A stretch of 64,000 nt of DNA, taken from Novosphingobium sp. (GTDB lineage Bacteria; Pseudomonadota; Alphaproteobacteria; Sphingomonadales; Sphingomonadaceae). The position numbers were made by a program, and so were the translations under genes. Location: NCBI GenBank assembly GCA_017744735.1, contig JAGIAR010000001.1:62001-126000 (forward strand), in the 5' to 3' direction. A model generated the notes under the pieces. It had not been told where the DNA came from and did no database searches. It saw only the letters and a list, made by a program, of their open reading frames with translations. Shown here piece by piece: positions 44,701 to 53,157 of the stretch (the stretch's first letter is position 1; each line of letters opens with the position of its first letter).

Positions 44701-44848
44701 CGTTGGCGATGTCGCCGCCGTCCTCGTCGCCCGGGGTCGTGTCGCCGGCGGCGGCAGGCGCCTTCGCCTCCTGCGCGGCGGCCGGCATCGCGGCGAGCAC
44801 GGCAAGGCTCGAAATGGCGGACAACAGGGTTACGCGAGCACGGGCCAT
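41753..44848 (-). CDS. Large TonB-dependent receptor with inserted cysteine-repeat domain
   Basis: 1031 residues from ATG 44848. A signal peptide ends PAAAQ (about 26). The plug has LIAALAPQTSSGRGRG, PALLINGVRVSSF and ILPEEVALKYGFS. The barrel ends QFRKMF. Between barrel strands, residues about 640-870 hold an insertion: a Gly/Pro/Ala linker, two 60-residue repeats (about 702-761 and 762-820), then a Gly/Pro-rich tail. Each repeat contains two copies of a 14-residue motif ending in cysteine, such as FDPQRFQEMRQKLC and LDPAKFAEFKQRVC. The insertion should face outside the cell. The ligand is unknown. Confidence 0.9.
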   Translation of the reverse strand: MARARVTLLSAISSLAVLAAMPAAAQEAKAPAAAGDTTPGDEDGGDIANEIIVTAQNVRGQVDTAIPPVQELSEEDIAAYGAGSITDLIAALAPQTSSGRGRGSGPPALLINGVRVSSFREMANFPPESIKKVEILPEEVALKYGFSADQRLINIILKDNFASRVAEAEYSQPWAGGTSTEQLEGTMLRISGPSRMNIHAEWSGTSLLTEAERGVVQSTPDPLAGDPDPADYRSLVSKNSDLQLTGNWTTKLADNGSALSVNGQYERDHTTALSGLNSVTLVDPDDDTVTQYRTFGSDDPLQRVTHTDTVSFGSTLNAPLGSWQVNATVDASHANSVSRIDRYADTQALQDAVDAGTLQLDDPLPAVADPGYDTAKTVTDSATSKVTAMGSPFSLPAGEVSMTLHSGYSWNRVQTEDTRSTTGKTTLTRGDLTAGVNVGIPLAERGGSLGFIGDLNLNLNAGIDQLSDFGTLTNWTAGLSWRPLDTLSFKATYFASDAAPTLAQLNSPQTLTLNVPVYDLTTGQTVLVSVLGGGNPDLEKQKQRDYTLGAQYQLPFLDGSNISVDYFHNHSSNVSAAFPDLTADIEAAFPDRVTRVDGVLTQIDERPVTFASENSARLRFGLNLTGPFGKKSATAGGGFGLFGAVRSAMSGQGANGGAPARPAAPVSTPGAGAQGPVGSASPVAPAAPGGTGGGFAPPGGAFDPQRFQEMRQKLCADGAETPDISTLPEPMQERMKGADGKLDPAKFAEFKQRVCSGGAGAFNPQQFQEFRQKLCAPGDTPPDLSALPERFQDRLKGPDGKVDPARFKEFKDRICSMPTVAPSPNGSGEGGRGQGGDAGGPPPMGAGGPPPGAGPGGPPPRGGGRGGFRGPGADGRGRWFLNLTYTLELENQVLIAEGLPVLDQLDGDQLSGGAVVRNSAQLQGGLFYHGIGLRYSGTYSGASDLNGTTTDLHFHPLTTFDLQLFADLGQQAKLVEKVPFFKGTRVSVGVDNVFDSIRKVTDENGDVPLRYQAGLIDPNGRVIKVQFRKMF
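42389..42745 (-). repeat. Tandem coding repeat inside the TonB receptor
   Basis: Two adjacent 180-bp coding units (42745-42566 and 42565-about 42389) encode 60-residue repeats. Identical or similar positions include the D/N-P, F-Q-E, R-Q-K-L-C, D-x-S-x-L-P-E, K-G-x-D-G-K and D-P-x-x-F segments. Cysteines occur at repeat positions 14 and 54 in both copies. Confidence 0.9.
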
Positions 44849-45048
44849 CGGGGTCTTTTCTTGCACTGGAACTGGATGCAGCCGGATATGGGGGCAGCGG
44901 AGCGCCCTCAAGCCGCATATCGTAACAAATCGTCGCAGTTATCTGAACGCGGTCTGAGCCGCCGGATCGTCGGCGGGCTTCCCTTTTTCCCGTTCGACCG
45001 CTATGGCGCGCGCCGGAACGACAACTGCTCCCGGAAATTGACTGGTTT

Positions 45049-45294
45049 ATGGCTAAAGAAGAACTCCTCGAAATGCGCGGCAAGGTGGTGGAACTGCTGC
45101 CCAACGCGATGTTCCGGGTCGAGCTCGAGAATGGCCATGAAGTCCTCGGTCACACCGCCGGCAAGATGCGCAAGAACCGCATCCGCGTGCTGGTCGGCGA
45201 CGAAGTGCTGTGCGAACTCACACCCTACGACCTGACCAAGGCCCGCATCACCTACCGCTTCATGCCCGGCCGCGGCGGACCCGGCCCGCAATAA
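45049..45294 (+). CDS. infA: Translation initiation factor IF-1
   Basis: 81 residues, a single S1/OB-fold domain: [42 protein letters not shown], and [13 protein letters not shown]. It binds the ribosomal A site during initiation. The C-terminus has a short Gly/Pro/Arg tail. It is followed after three bases by maf. Confidence 0.97.
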   Translation: MAKEELLEMRGKVVELLPNAMFRVELENGHEVLGHTAGKMRKNRIRVLVGDEVLCELTPYDLTKARITYRFMPGRGGPGPQ

Positions 45295-45297
45295 GCC

Positions 45298-45873
45298 TTG
45301 GGCGCCCCCGCCCTCATCCTCGCATCCGCCAGCCCGCGCAGGCGCGACCTGATCGCGCGGCTGGGCGTGGAGCCGTTCGCGATCCGCGCCGCCGATATCG
45401 ACGAGACTCCACTGCCCGGCGAGCTCCCCCGCGCCTATGCCGAGCGCATGGCGCGCGAGAAGGCCGAAGCGGCGCGTGACGACCACGCCTTCGTCCTAGC
45501 GGGCGACACGGTGGTCGCGCTCGGCCGCCGGATCCTGCCCAAGGCCGAGGACGAGGCGACCGCGCGGCGCTGCCTCGCGCTGCTTTCCGGCCGCCGCCAC
45601 CGGGTGCTTTCGGCGGTGGCCCTGCGCGCGCCCGACGGAACGCTGCGCGAGCGCCTCAGCGAAACGATCGTCCGCTTCAAGCGGCTCAGCGAGGCCGAGA
45701 TCGCCGCCTATTGCGCCGGCGGCGAATGGCACGGCAAGGCCGGCGGCTATGCGATCCAGGGCGCGGCCGAAGGGCTGATCGCATGGATTTCGGGCAGCCA
45801 TTCGGGGGTGATGGGACTGCCGCTGTTCGAAACCCGCGCGCTGCTCAAGGCGGCAGGGTTTCCGCTTGGCTGA
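45298..45873 (+). CDS. Maf-family nucleoside triphosphate pyrophosphatase
   Basis: 191 residues from TTG 45298. It has the Maf signature [36 protein letters not shown] (metal-binding Asp), and [29 protein letters not shown]. It hydrolyses non-canonical or modified NTPs to the monophosphate. The next start, TTG 45866, overlaps its 3' end. Confidence 0.94.
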   Translation: MGAPALILASASPRRRDLIARLGVEPFAIRAADIDETPLPGELPRAYAERMAREKAEAARDDHAFVLAGDTVVALGRRILPKAEDEATARRCLALLSGRRHRVLSAVALRAPDGTLRERLSETIVRFKRLSEAEIAAYCAGGEWHGKAGGYAIQGAAEGLIAWISGSHSGVMGLPLFETRALLKAAGFPLG

Positions 45874-46819
45874 GTGGCTGGTCGAACAGGGGATCGGCGA
45901 GGAGCGCGCGATCCTGCGCGAAGGCGACGAGATCCTCGCGGCCCGGCTGTACTGGCCGGGTGCGCTGACCGCGGGCCAGGTCGAGGAGGCGAAGCTGGTG
46001 TTCCGCACGGCGGGTAGCAGGCGCGGCACCGCGCGCTTTGCCAGCGGCGAGGAAGCGCTGGTCTCGGGCCTTTCGCGCGATGCCGGCGAAGGCGCAACCC
46101 TGCGGCTGAAGGTGACCCGCGCGGCGATTGCCGAGGCCGGCCGGACCAAGCTTGCACAGGCCCGGCCGAGCGACGAAGCCCCCCGCTCCGCCCCATCGCT
46201 CGCCGAAGCGCTCGGTGCCCGGATCGTCCCCCGCTTCGAAGGCTGGGACGAGTTGATCGCCGACGCCTTCGCCCGGAAAATCGAGTTCGACGGCGGCGCA
46301 TTGTGGCTCAGCGCAACCCCGGCGATGACCCTGCTGGACATCGACGGCCCGCTGGCTCCGCCGCAGCTCGCGCTGGCTGCGATCCCGGCGATCGCGGCGG
46401 CGGTGAAACGGCTCGACATCGGTGGGTCGGTCGGGATCGACTTTCCGACGCTGTCCGACAAGGCTCACCGCCGGGCCGTCGACCGGGCCTTGGCCGAAGC
46501 GCTGGACGATTGGCCGCACGAGCGCACCGCGATCAACGGCTTCGGCTTCGTGCAGCTGGTCGCACGGCTGGAGGGGCCCTCGATCCTCCAGCGGATCGCC
46601 GCCGACCGCGCGGGCGCCGCCGCGCGGCTGCTGCTGCGCCGGGCCGAGGCGGTCGCCGGACCGGGCGCCTTGCTGCTCAGCTGCCATCCGGCCGTCGGCG
46701 CGAAACTGGGGGAGGAATGGCGCGCCGAGCTTGCCCGCCGCACGGGGCGCACCATATCGGTCGAGACCAATCCCGCCCTCCCGCTCGAAGGCGGCCATGC
46801 ACAGACGATATCCCGATGA
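45866..46819 (+). CDS. Short RNase E/G-like protein
   Basis: 317 residues from TTG 45866. The sequence resembles the catalytic part of the RNase E/G family in a reduced form: LLDIDGPL corresponds to the metal-binding aspartate segment, and [11 protein letters not shown] and INGFGFVQL follow in order. It is far shorter than RNase G (about 490) and has no recognisable S1 domain or zinc-link cysteines. The order infA-maf-this gene-yacG suggests a conserved housekeeping operon. Activity is not certain. Confidence 0.75.
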   Translation: MAEWLVEQGIGEERAILREGDEILAARLYWPGALTAGQVEEAKLVFRTAGSRRGTARFASGEEALVSGLSRDAGEGATLRLKVTRAAIAEAGRTKLAQARPSDEAPRSAPSLAEALGARIVPRFEGWDELIADAFARKIEFDGGALWLSATPAMTLLDIDGPLAPPQLALAAIPAIAAAVKRLDIGGSVGIDFPTLSDKAHRRAVDRALAEALDDWPHERTAINGFGFVQLVARLEGPSILQRIAADRAGAAARLLLRRAEAVAGPGALLLSCHPAVGAKLGEEWRAELARRTGRTISVETNPALPLEGGHAQTISR

Positions 46820-46998
46820 TCGAACCCAAACGCGAAAAGCCCTGCCCGATCTGTCGCAAGCCGCGCGCCGCGGAATTCGCGCCGTTCTGCTCGAGCCGCT
46901 GCCGCGACCGCGACCTGGGCCAGTGGCTCAGCGACGGATACGCGATCCCGGGCCCGCCCACCGAACCCGAAGACATCGTTCGTGACGACGACGACTGA
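46816..46998 (+). CDS. yacG: DNA gyrase inhibitor YacG
   Basis: 60 residues. The zinc knuckle has cysteines at 10, 13, 25 and 29 (CPICRKP and FCSSRCRDRDLGQWLSDGYAI). The acidic C-terminal tail is typical. It binds GyrB in characterised homologues. The start overlaps the RNase-like gene's stop as ATGA. Confidence 0.94.
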   Translation: MIEPKREKPCPICRKPRAAEFAPFCSSRCRDRDLGQWLSDGYAIPGPPTEPEDIVRDDDD

Positions 46999-47082
46999 TT
47001 CCCGCTTGCCATAGCGCGCGGGCTTCGCCATAGGCCCGCACTCCAACCGCTCGCCGGCCCCAAAGGCCGCCGCCGCAGCGAA

Positions 47083-47158
47083 GCCCGGGTAGCTCAGTTG
47101 GTAGAGCACATGACTGAAAATCATGGTGTCGGTGGTTCGATTCCGCCCCCGGGCACCA
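47083..47158 (+). tRNA. tRNA-Phe (GAA)
   Basis: 76 nt including an encoded CCA. The acceptor stem GCCCGGG pairs with CCCGGGC. The anticodon at positions 34-36 is GAA in the loop CTGAAAA, and the T arm contains GGTTCGATTCC. The cloverleaf is complete with no intron. Confidence 0.98.
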
Positions 47159-47388
47159 CTGCCGCCGGGCCCGGAATCAGCACATCGCCTTACGGGCCCG
47201 ATTGCCGTATTTAACCGGCGGCCGCCGAGTCCGGCCCGCATCGCTTTTCATGCCCCTTGTGCAGTGTCACTCCGGCGAGGGGCAAAATACGGGTTCACGG
47301 CAGGCATGCATTCCCACTCTCACCATCCCACGGGCGAAACCCAGGCACTGCCGCCGCTCGCGCGCGGGACGACCGAAATCTGCCGGGC

Positions 47389-48288
47389 ATGAACCGCCGC
47401 ACGCTCCGCTCTGCCGTGCTCGCGGGCGCGGTGCTCGTCTGCCTTCCGCTCGCCTGCCTCGGCGCCGCGCGGGCCGGTCGTGCACCCGAACCGGACAGCG
47501 GCGCGCACAAGCCGCAACGGATCATGTCGACCAATTTGTGCTCCGACATGCTGCTGCTGATGCTGGTGCCGAGAGAGCGGATCGCCTCGATCACCTATCT
47601 TGCCCACGATCCCGTGGAAGCCTTGCTCCCGGGCGCGGACCGCGGCGTCGCGATCAATCACGGCTCCGCGGAAGAAGTGGTGCGCGACCGGCCCGACCTG
47701 ATCCTTGCAAGCCCGTGGAGCGGCGCGACGATGCGCAAGCTCGCCGCGCAGGTCGGCGCGCCGGTCGCCGAGATCGATTCCGCCGACAGTTTTGCCGACA
47801 TCCGCCGGATCGTCCGCCAGACCGGCCGGCTGGTCGGCGAGCCCGCGCGCGCCGAGGCCCTGATCGCGGGAATGGACCGCACGCTGGCGCGGCTCGACGC
47901 GAACAGGCCGGCGCGGGCGATCGACGTCGCAGTATGGGATGGCTCCGGCTCGGTCCCCGGCCGAGGAACGCTGACCGATGCGATCATCCGCGCCGCCGGG
48001 GCGCGCAACATCGCCGCGAAATTTCCCGACAGCCGCCATTCGAGCTACAGCCTGGAGGAACTGCTGGTCGCCCGGCCCGGCGCGCTGATGCGCGGAACCG
48101 ACGGCTACGAAGCCCCCTCGCTGCGCGATTCGGCCGCAGAGCACCCGCTGATCCGCGCGGCCTACCGGGACCGGCGGGTGACCTATCCCGATTCGCTGTA
48201 TTCTTGCGGCCTCCCGCAATCCGCCGATGCCGCCGCCCGACTGCGCGCGGCGCTGATGAAGACCGCTGCCGGGAAAGTGCCATGGTGA
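47389..48288 (+). CDS. Periplasmic substrate-binding protein of a BtuF/FecB-type ABC importer
   Basis: 299 residues. The signal peptide ends about residue 27 (CLGAARA). The helical-backbone-type binding domain begins PQRIMSTNLCSDMLLLML and includes RPDLILASPWSGATMRKLA and the C-terminal ADAAARLRAAL. It captures cobalamin or an iron/heme complex for the permease that follows. ATG 47389 is the start. It overlaps the permease gene by seven bases. Confidence 0.85.
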   Translation: MNRRTLRSAVLAGAVLVCLPLACLGAARAGRAPEPDSGAHKPQRIMSTNLCSDMLLLMLVPRERIASITYLAHDPVEALLPGADRGVAINHGSAEEVVRDRPDLILASPWSGATMRKLAAQVGAPVAEIDSADSFADIRRIVRQTGRLVGEPARAEALIAGMDRTLARLDANRPARAIDVAVWDGSGSVPGRGTLTDAIIRAAGARNIAAKFPDSRHSSYSLEELLVARPGALMRGTDGYEAPSLRDSAAEHPLIRAAYRDRRVTYPDSLYSCGLPQSADAAARLRAALMKTAAGKVPW

Positions 48289-49268
48289 GCCGGATCGGCT
48301 GGCCGCTGGCGGCGGCGGTACTGCTGACGGCCGGCATCCTCCTTTCGCTCGGAACCGGGCGTGTCTGGCTCGACCCGCGCGCGCTGATCGACGGCATCGT
48401 CCAGCCCAAGCCCAACCTCGCCTGGCTGATCCTGGCCGAGCTGAGGGTGCCGCGCACGATCCTCGGCCTGCTGGTCGGTGCGACGATGGGCCTGTCGGGC
48501 GCGGTGCTGCAGGGGCTCTTGCGCAATCCCCTGGCCGAACCCGGCCTGCTCGGGGTTTCGGCGGGTGCCGCGCTCGGTGCGGTGATCGCGATCTATTTCG
48601 GGCTGAGCGCCGCCTTCTTCCTCGCCACCCCGCTGCTGGGGATCGCCGGAGCGCTGCTTGCCGCGGCGCTGACGATGCAGCTCGGCCGCGGCGGAACGCT
48701 GACGATGATTCTGGCCGGCGCCGCGGTGTCGGGCCTGATGGGGGCCGGGCTCAACCTGGCCCTGAACTTCGCGCCCAACCCCTACGCCGCCTACGAAATG
48801 ACCACCTGGCTGCTCGGCTCGCTCGCCGACCGGGACTGGGACCAGACCCTGCTCGCCCTGCCCTTCATCCTCGCCGGCTGGGTCTGCCTGATCCTGACCC
48901 GGCGCGATCTCGACGCACTGACCCTGGGCGAAGCGCAGGCCGAAAGCCTGGGAATCGACCTTGCGCGCACACGCCTGCTTGCGCTGGCCGGGACCGCGCT
49001 GGCGGTCGGCGCGGCAACCGCGGTGACCGGCGCGGTGAGCTTCATCGGGCTGATGGCGCCGCATCTCGTGCGGCCCTTCGTCGGCCATCAGCCGAGCCGG
49101 GTGCTGCTGCCCTCGGCGCTGTTCGGGGCGATCCTGCTGGTCTTCGCGGATGTCGCGACCAAGCTCGTCCCGACCGCGCAGGAGCTCAAGCTCGGCGTGC
49201 TCACCAGCCTGGTGGGGGCGCCGTTCTTCTTCTGGCTGGTCGGCCGGTTGCGGAGGATGTCGCCGTGA
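48282..49268 (+). CDS. FecCD/BtuC-family ABC permease
   Basis: 328 residues, about ten membrane helices. Family motifs are RVPRTILGLLVGATMGLSGAVLQ, NPLAEPGLLGVSAGAALGAV, and the ATPase-contact and closing stretch VSFIGLMAPHLVRPFVGHQPSRVLLPSALFGA. It moves cobalamin, heme or ferric siderophore across the inner membrane. It is co-translated with the genes on both sides. Confidence 0.92.
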   Translation: MVSRIGWPLAAAVLLTAGILLSLGTGRVWLDPRALIDGIVQPKPNLAWLILAELRVPRTILGLLVGATMGLSGAVLQGLLRNPLAEPGLLGVSAGAALGAVIAIYFGLSAAFFLATPLLGIAGALLAAALTMQLGRGGTLTMILAGAAVSGLMGAGLNLALNFAPNPYAAYEMTTWLLGSLADRDWDQTLLALPFILAGWVCLILTRRDLDALTLGEAQAESLGIDLARTRLLALAGTALAVGAATAVTGAVSFIGLMAPHLVRPFVGHQPSRVLLPSALFGAILLVFADVATKLVPTAQELKLGVLTSLVGAPFFFWLVGRLRRMSP

Positions 49269-50038
49269 CCCGCCTGACTGCCGAGCGTGTGACGGTGCGG
49301 CGCGGCGGCCGCGCGATCGTGGACGATGTCTCGCTCACCCTCGAGAGCGGGAGTTTCGTCGGTCTGCTCGGACCCAACGGTGCGGGCAAGTCGACGCTGA
49401 TGGCGGCGCTGGTCGGCCTGCTCCGGCCCGAGGAGGGCAGCGTGCTGCTCGACGGCGCACCGATCGCCGGAATGGATCGCCGCGCGCTTGCACGCACGCG
49501 AGCGTACCTGCCGCAAAACCCGCGCGCCGAATGGCCGATCTCGGTCGAACGGCTGGTGGCGCTGGGCCTGACTCCGCAGCTTCCGGTGTTCGGCCCGCTG
49601 TCGGGCACGATGCAGGCACAGGTCCATGCGGCAATCGCGCAATTCGACCTCGCCCAGCACCGCGACCAGCCGGCTACCACGCTGTCGGGCGGGGAACTGG
49701 CGCGGGCAATGCTCGCGCGCGCGCTGGTCGGCGAACCGGACCTGCTGCTGGCCGACGAGCCGCTGGCCGGGCTCGACCCGCGCCATGCGCTCGACGGCGT
49801 CCGCCGCCTGCGCGGGCTTGCCGACGACGGCCGGCTGGTGATGGCATCGATCCACGAGCTGACCCTCGCCGCGCGCTACACCACCCATGTCGCCGTGATG
49901 CTGGAGGGCGAGTTGATCGCCTTCGGCCCGACCGCGACCACCCTGACTTCGGCCCTGCTGGCCGAGGTGTTCGAAGTGAACGCCTGCATCACCGGCGCCG
50001 GGACGCCGGCCGCGATGGTGGATTTCGTCGCCGCCTAG
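49265..50038 (+). CDS. ABC transporter ATP-binding protein (BtuD/FecE type)
   Basis: 257 residues from GTG 49265, overlapping the permease stop. It contains Walker A GPNGAGKST (about 35-43), Q-loop RAYLPQNPRAEWPISV, signature LSGGELARAML, Walker B LLLADEPLAGLD and the switch histidine in SIHELTLAARY. It powers the importer. It ends nine bases before the convergent BtuB-like receptor gene, which is its likely outer-membrane partner. Confidence 0.93.
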   Translation: MTRLTAERVTVRRGGRAIVDDVSLTLESGSFVGLLGPNGAGKSTLMAALVGLLRPEEGSVLLDGAPIAGMDRRALARTRAYLPQNPRAEWPISVERLVALGLTPQLPVFGPLSGTMQAQVHAAIAQFDLAQHRDQPATTLSGGELARAMLARALVGEPDLLLADEPLAGLDPRHALDGVRRLRGLADDGRLVMASIHELTLAARYTTHVAVMLEGELIAFGPTATTLTSALLAEVFEVNACITGAGTPAAMVDFVAA

Positions 50039-50047
50039 GGCCCGTGC

Positions 50048-52051
50048 TCAAAAGCGCGCGCGCACCCCGCCGTAGATCGCCCTTCCCGGCGCCTTGAACG
50101 TGAAGACTTCCTGGTAGCGCTCGTCGAACAGGTTCTCGGCGCGGGCGTAGAGCTCGAGCGCGTCCGTGATCCGGTAACGCAGGCTGAGGTTGACCAGCGT
50201 GTAGGCGGGGATGTCGGCGATCAGCGAACCGGCGTAGCCGGCCACATAGACCACGTCCTTCATCTCGCCGTTGTAGCGCACGGTCAGCGTGCCCGAGACC
50301 GGCAGGCCGGAAGGCGTATAGGTGAGATTGAAGCTGGCGGTATCCTTCGGTCGGCGCACCGCCTGCGTCACGACTACTTCCGTGTCAAAGGAGTCGGGAT
50401 CTTCGGGGTCGCTCAGCACGTTGCGGCTCTGCGGCGCCTTGAGCCGGGTGTAGGCGGCGTCGACCGAGACGTCGCCGAAAGCTGCCCGGCCGGAAACCTC
50501 GATCCCGTGCATCTTCGTCACCGTGGTGCGGTTGAGCGAGGTGCCGAGGTAGTCGGGCGGCAGATAGTCGACGTAGATCTCATTGTGCAGGCGGCTCTGG
50601 AAATAGGTCGCACCGAGCGTGACCCGGCCGCCCGCAAAGCTCTGGTCGATGCCGGCTTCCCAGCCCCGGGACTCTTCCGGCTCGAGGTTCGGATTGCCGA
50701 TATATTCGCCGGTGTAATAGCCGAACAATTCCGAGCTCACCGGGTTCTTGACGCCGGTTCCGGCGGCGGCGTGCGGCCGGGTGCCGGATGGGAACAGATA
50801 GCTCCCGTCGACATGCCAGGTGGTCGAATTCTTGAAGTAGTCGTTGTCGTCGTGCCGCACCGACGCGCCGAGCGACAGCCGTTCGTCGACCAGCAGATTG
50901 TATTCGGCGACCAGCCCAAGGCGGTCGAGCGTGTGGGTGGCGGTATCGGGCGCCGGTGCCATCGCGCGGAAGCGTTCGCTTTCGAAATCGGCCGCGACCG
51001 TCACGGTATGCTTCACCCGTTCGCTGCCGAAGCGCAGCGTATCGACCAGCGAGCCGAGATAGCGGGTGCCGCGGTCGCCGTAGGAATAGCCGAAGCCGGT
51101 ATAGGCGTCGCGGGCGGTGTCGGCGAACTGCCCCGAGAGCGAGGTGCTCATCCTTCCGCCGAAGCTCGACAACTCGGCCTTGACCAGGCCGTAGAGGGCT
51201 TGATTCGTGAAATAGGACCCGGGCGTGTCGATCGCGGTCACGATCTGGCGGCCGCGCAGCACGGGCGAATCCGCGGTCACGTCCTGATCGAGGCTGTCGC
51301 CCCTGGTCCAGGTGTAGCGCAGCACGGCGCTGAGCCTGAAGGTCTCGGTCGGGGCGAAGTTCACCTTGCCCGACGCGCCCCGGTTGGTCGATCCGACATC
51401 CTCCGAACCGCCCGGCGCGACCGGGTAGCCATCGGTATGGACGTAGTTTCCCGAAAAGGCATAGTCGAAGCGGTCGCTGGCCCCCGCCACGCGCGCGCTT
51501 GCGTTGTAGGAACCGAACGATCCGCCTTCGGCGCGCATGCGGATGCCCGGCGCCTCGCGGCCCGACAGGGTGATGTAGTCGATCACCCCGGCGATCGCAT
51601 CGGAGCCGTAGAGCGCCGACTGCTGGCCGCGCAGCACTTCGACGCGCGCCGCGTCGTCGGCGGTCAGCGTCGCGAAGTCGAATTCGCCCTGGTAGGGATC
51701 GCTGGCCTTGATCCCGTCGATCAGGACGAGAACGTGATTGCCCTCCCCGCCGCGGATGCGGACCTGGGTCAGGCCGCCGATCGCCCGGTTGACCGCGACC
51801 CCGGGAACGTCGCGCAAGACGTCCGAGACGTAGCGCGTCTCGCGGTCCTCGACTTGCTGGTCGTCGATGACGGTGGCGGAACTGCCGATCTGGTCGAGCC
51901 GCTGCTCGTCGCCCGAACGGCTGGCGGAAACCATGATGCCGTCGTCGTCGGCGGCGGCCGCATCGGCCGCCATGGCCGGCGATCCGGCCGCAAGCATTCC
52001 GGCTGCGAGGCCCGCGCAAAGCATCGCGCGCCGCGAAATTGCAGACTCCAT
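50048..52051 (-). CDS. BtuB-like TonB-dependent receptor
   Basis: 667 residues. The signal peptide is MESAISRRAMLCAG to about AMAA (31). The TonB box region is DDGIMVSASRSGDEQRLDQIG. The plug contains VLRDVPGVAVNRAIGGLTQVRIRGGEGNHVLVLIDGIKA and LRGQQSALYGSDAIAGVIDY, close to the BtuB pattern. The barrel ends GGVRARF. The neighbouring BtuFCD-type importer supports cobalamin or a related chelate as ligand. It starts 22 bases after the TSUP gene. No cobalamin riboswitch is recognised upstream. Confidence 0.87.
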   Translation of the reverse strand: MESAISRRAMLCAGLAAGMLAAGSPAMAADAAAADDDGIMVSASRSGDEQRLDQIGSSATVIDDQQVEDRETRYVSDVLRDVPGVAVNRAIGGLTQVRIRGGEGNHVLVLIDGIKASDPYQGEFDFATLTADDAARVEVLRGQQSALYGSDAIAGVIDYITLSGREAPGIRMRAEGGSFGSYNASARVAGASDRFDYAFSGNYVHTDGYPVAPGGSEDVGSTNRGASGKVNFAPTETFRLSAVLRYTWTRGDSLDQDVTADSPVLRGRQIVTAIDTPGSYFTNQALYGLVKAELSSFGGRMSTSLSGQFADTARDAYTGFGYSYGDRGTRYLGSLVDTLRFGSERVKHTVTVAADFESERFRAMAPAPDTATHTLDRLGLVAEYNLLVDERLSLGASVRHDDNDYFKNSTTWHVDGSYLFPSGTRPHAAAGTGVKNPVSSELFGYYTGEYIGNPNLEPEESRGWEAGIDQSFAGGRVTLGATYFQSRLHNEIYVDYLPPDYLGTSLNRTTVTKMHGIEVSGRAAFGDVSVDAAYTRLKAPQSRNVLSDPEDPDSFDTEVVVTQAVRRPKDTASFNLTYTPSGLPVSGTLTVRYNGEMKDVVYVAGYAGSLIADIPAYTLVNLSLRYRITDALELYARAENLFDERYQEVFTFKAPGRAIYGGVRARF

Positions 52052-52073
52052 TAGCCCCCCCTTGCCGCGACCG

Positions 52074-52943
52074 CTAGGCCTGCCCGGCCGGCCGATCTGC
52101 GGACGCGTGTGCAGCCGGCGCGACCTGTGCCGGCTTCTCCGCCGGGGTGGAGACCTTTTGGAACAATTGCCACGACGAAATCGCCAGCACCGCCGCCAGC
52201 AGGGGGCGCAGGAATTTCTCGGGTGCGCGGGTCGAAAGCAGGCTGCCCGCAATCACGCCCGGGATGGAGCCGATCAGCAGATTGGTCAGCAGAACCCCGT
52301 CGACGTCGCCGATCAGCCAGTGGCCAAAGCCCGCGACCAGCGCCAGCGGCACCGCATGGGCGATGTCCGAGCCGACGATGCGCACGATCGGCAGGCGCGG
52401 ATAGAGCAGCAGCAGCGCGGTCACTCCGATCGCCCCCGCCCCGACCGAGGTCAGCGACACCGCCACGCCGATCACCGCGCCCAGCCCGACCGTGCCCACC
52501 ATCGCCTTGACCGGCGGCCGCAGCGGATCGAGGTCGGCCGCGAATTTGGTCAGCCAGCCGCGGAACACCACCGTCAGCGAGGTGAAGGCCAGCAGGCAGG
52601 CCAGCGCGAACAGCGTCACATGTTCGGTGCTCGGCGACGGCTTGCCGATCAGCGACAGCAGCACGATGGTGACGATCGCGGCGGGCACGCTGCCGAGCGC
52701 GAGGCGGCGCACGATCGGCCATTCGACGGTGTCGCGCCAGCCGTGGACCGCCGAGCCGACGATCTTGGTGATCGAGGCGTACAACAGATCGGTGCCGACC
52801 GCGGTTTGCGGGCTGACCCCGAACAGCAGCACCAGCACCGGAGTCATCAGCGCACCGCCGCCGACCCCGGTCATCCCGACCAGGAAGCCGACCAGCAGGC
52901 CGGCGAAGGCATGGAGCGCATCGATCTGCTGCAGAAGGTTCAA
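52074..52943 (-). CDS. TSUP (TauE/SafE) family permease
   Basis: 289 residues, about eight membrane helices in two repeats. The motifs are HAFAGLLVGFLVGMTGVGGGALMTPVLVLLFGVSPQTAVGTDL and the second-repeat GLGAVIGVAVSLTSVGAGAIGVTALLLLYP, both typical of sulfite/organosulfonate exporters. The C-terminus is Ala/Pro-rich and hydrophilic. It is transcribed ahead of the BtuB-like receptor and divergent from a secreted protein. Confidence 0.88.
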   Translation of the reverse strand: MNLLQQIDALHAFAGLLVGFLVGMTGVGGGALMTPVLVLLFGVSPQTAVGTDLLYASITKIVGSAVHGWRDTVEWPIVRRLALGSVPAAIVTIVLLSLIGKPSPSTEHVTLFALACLLAFTSLTVVFRGWLTKFAADLDPLRPPVKAMVGTVGLGAVIGVAVSLTSVGAGAIGVTALLLLYPRLPIVRIVGSDIAHAVPLALVAGFGHWLIGDVDGVLLTNLLIGSIPGVIAGSLLSTRAPEKFLRPLLAAVLAISSWQLFQKVSTPAEKPAQVAPAAHASADRPAGQA

Positions 52944-52985
52944 GCGGTTCTCCGTTGCGTAAGCGGCAGGGCGCCTGCGGCCATG

Positions 52986-53006
52986 CAGACGTGAGACGTC
53001 GGTCTG
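52986..53006. promoter_or_regulatory. Nested inverted repeat upstream of the TSUP gene
   Basis: CAGAC (52986-52990) pairs with GTCTG (53002-53006), and within it GACGT-GAG-ACGTC (52988-53000) is a perfect 5-3-5 repeat. It lies about 45 bp upstream of the TSUP start in the divergent gap to the gene at 53158. It could be an operator or an RNA hairpin. Confidence 0.35.
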
Positions 53007-53157
53007 TCCAGCATGCCGATATCCCGTGCGCCGTCCACCGCCTTGTGATGAAAACTATCCGCGCCCCAAGTATCGCCCTGCCCCTTCGCGCAACGCGCTT
53101 GTCGGCCCAGGCCGCGCTATATATGGCGGGATACGGAACAGCTTTCGAGGATCTACC

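Noticed and set aside
41429-45235. Open frame of 1268 codons on the plus strand
   Set aside because: It is antisense to the large TonB receptor and the AI-2E gene, and runs into infA out of frame; the composition is that of a shadow frame.
47159-47388. Cobalamin riboswitch upstream of the BtuF-like gene
   Set aside because: No B12-box or other conserved core segment could be recognised; left as a scan to run.
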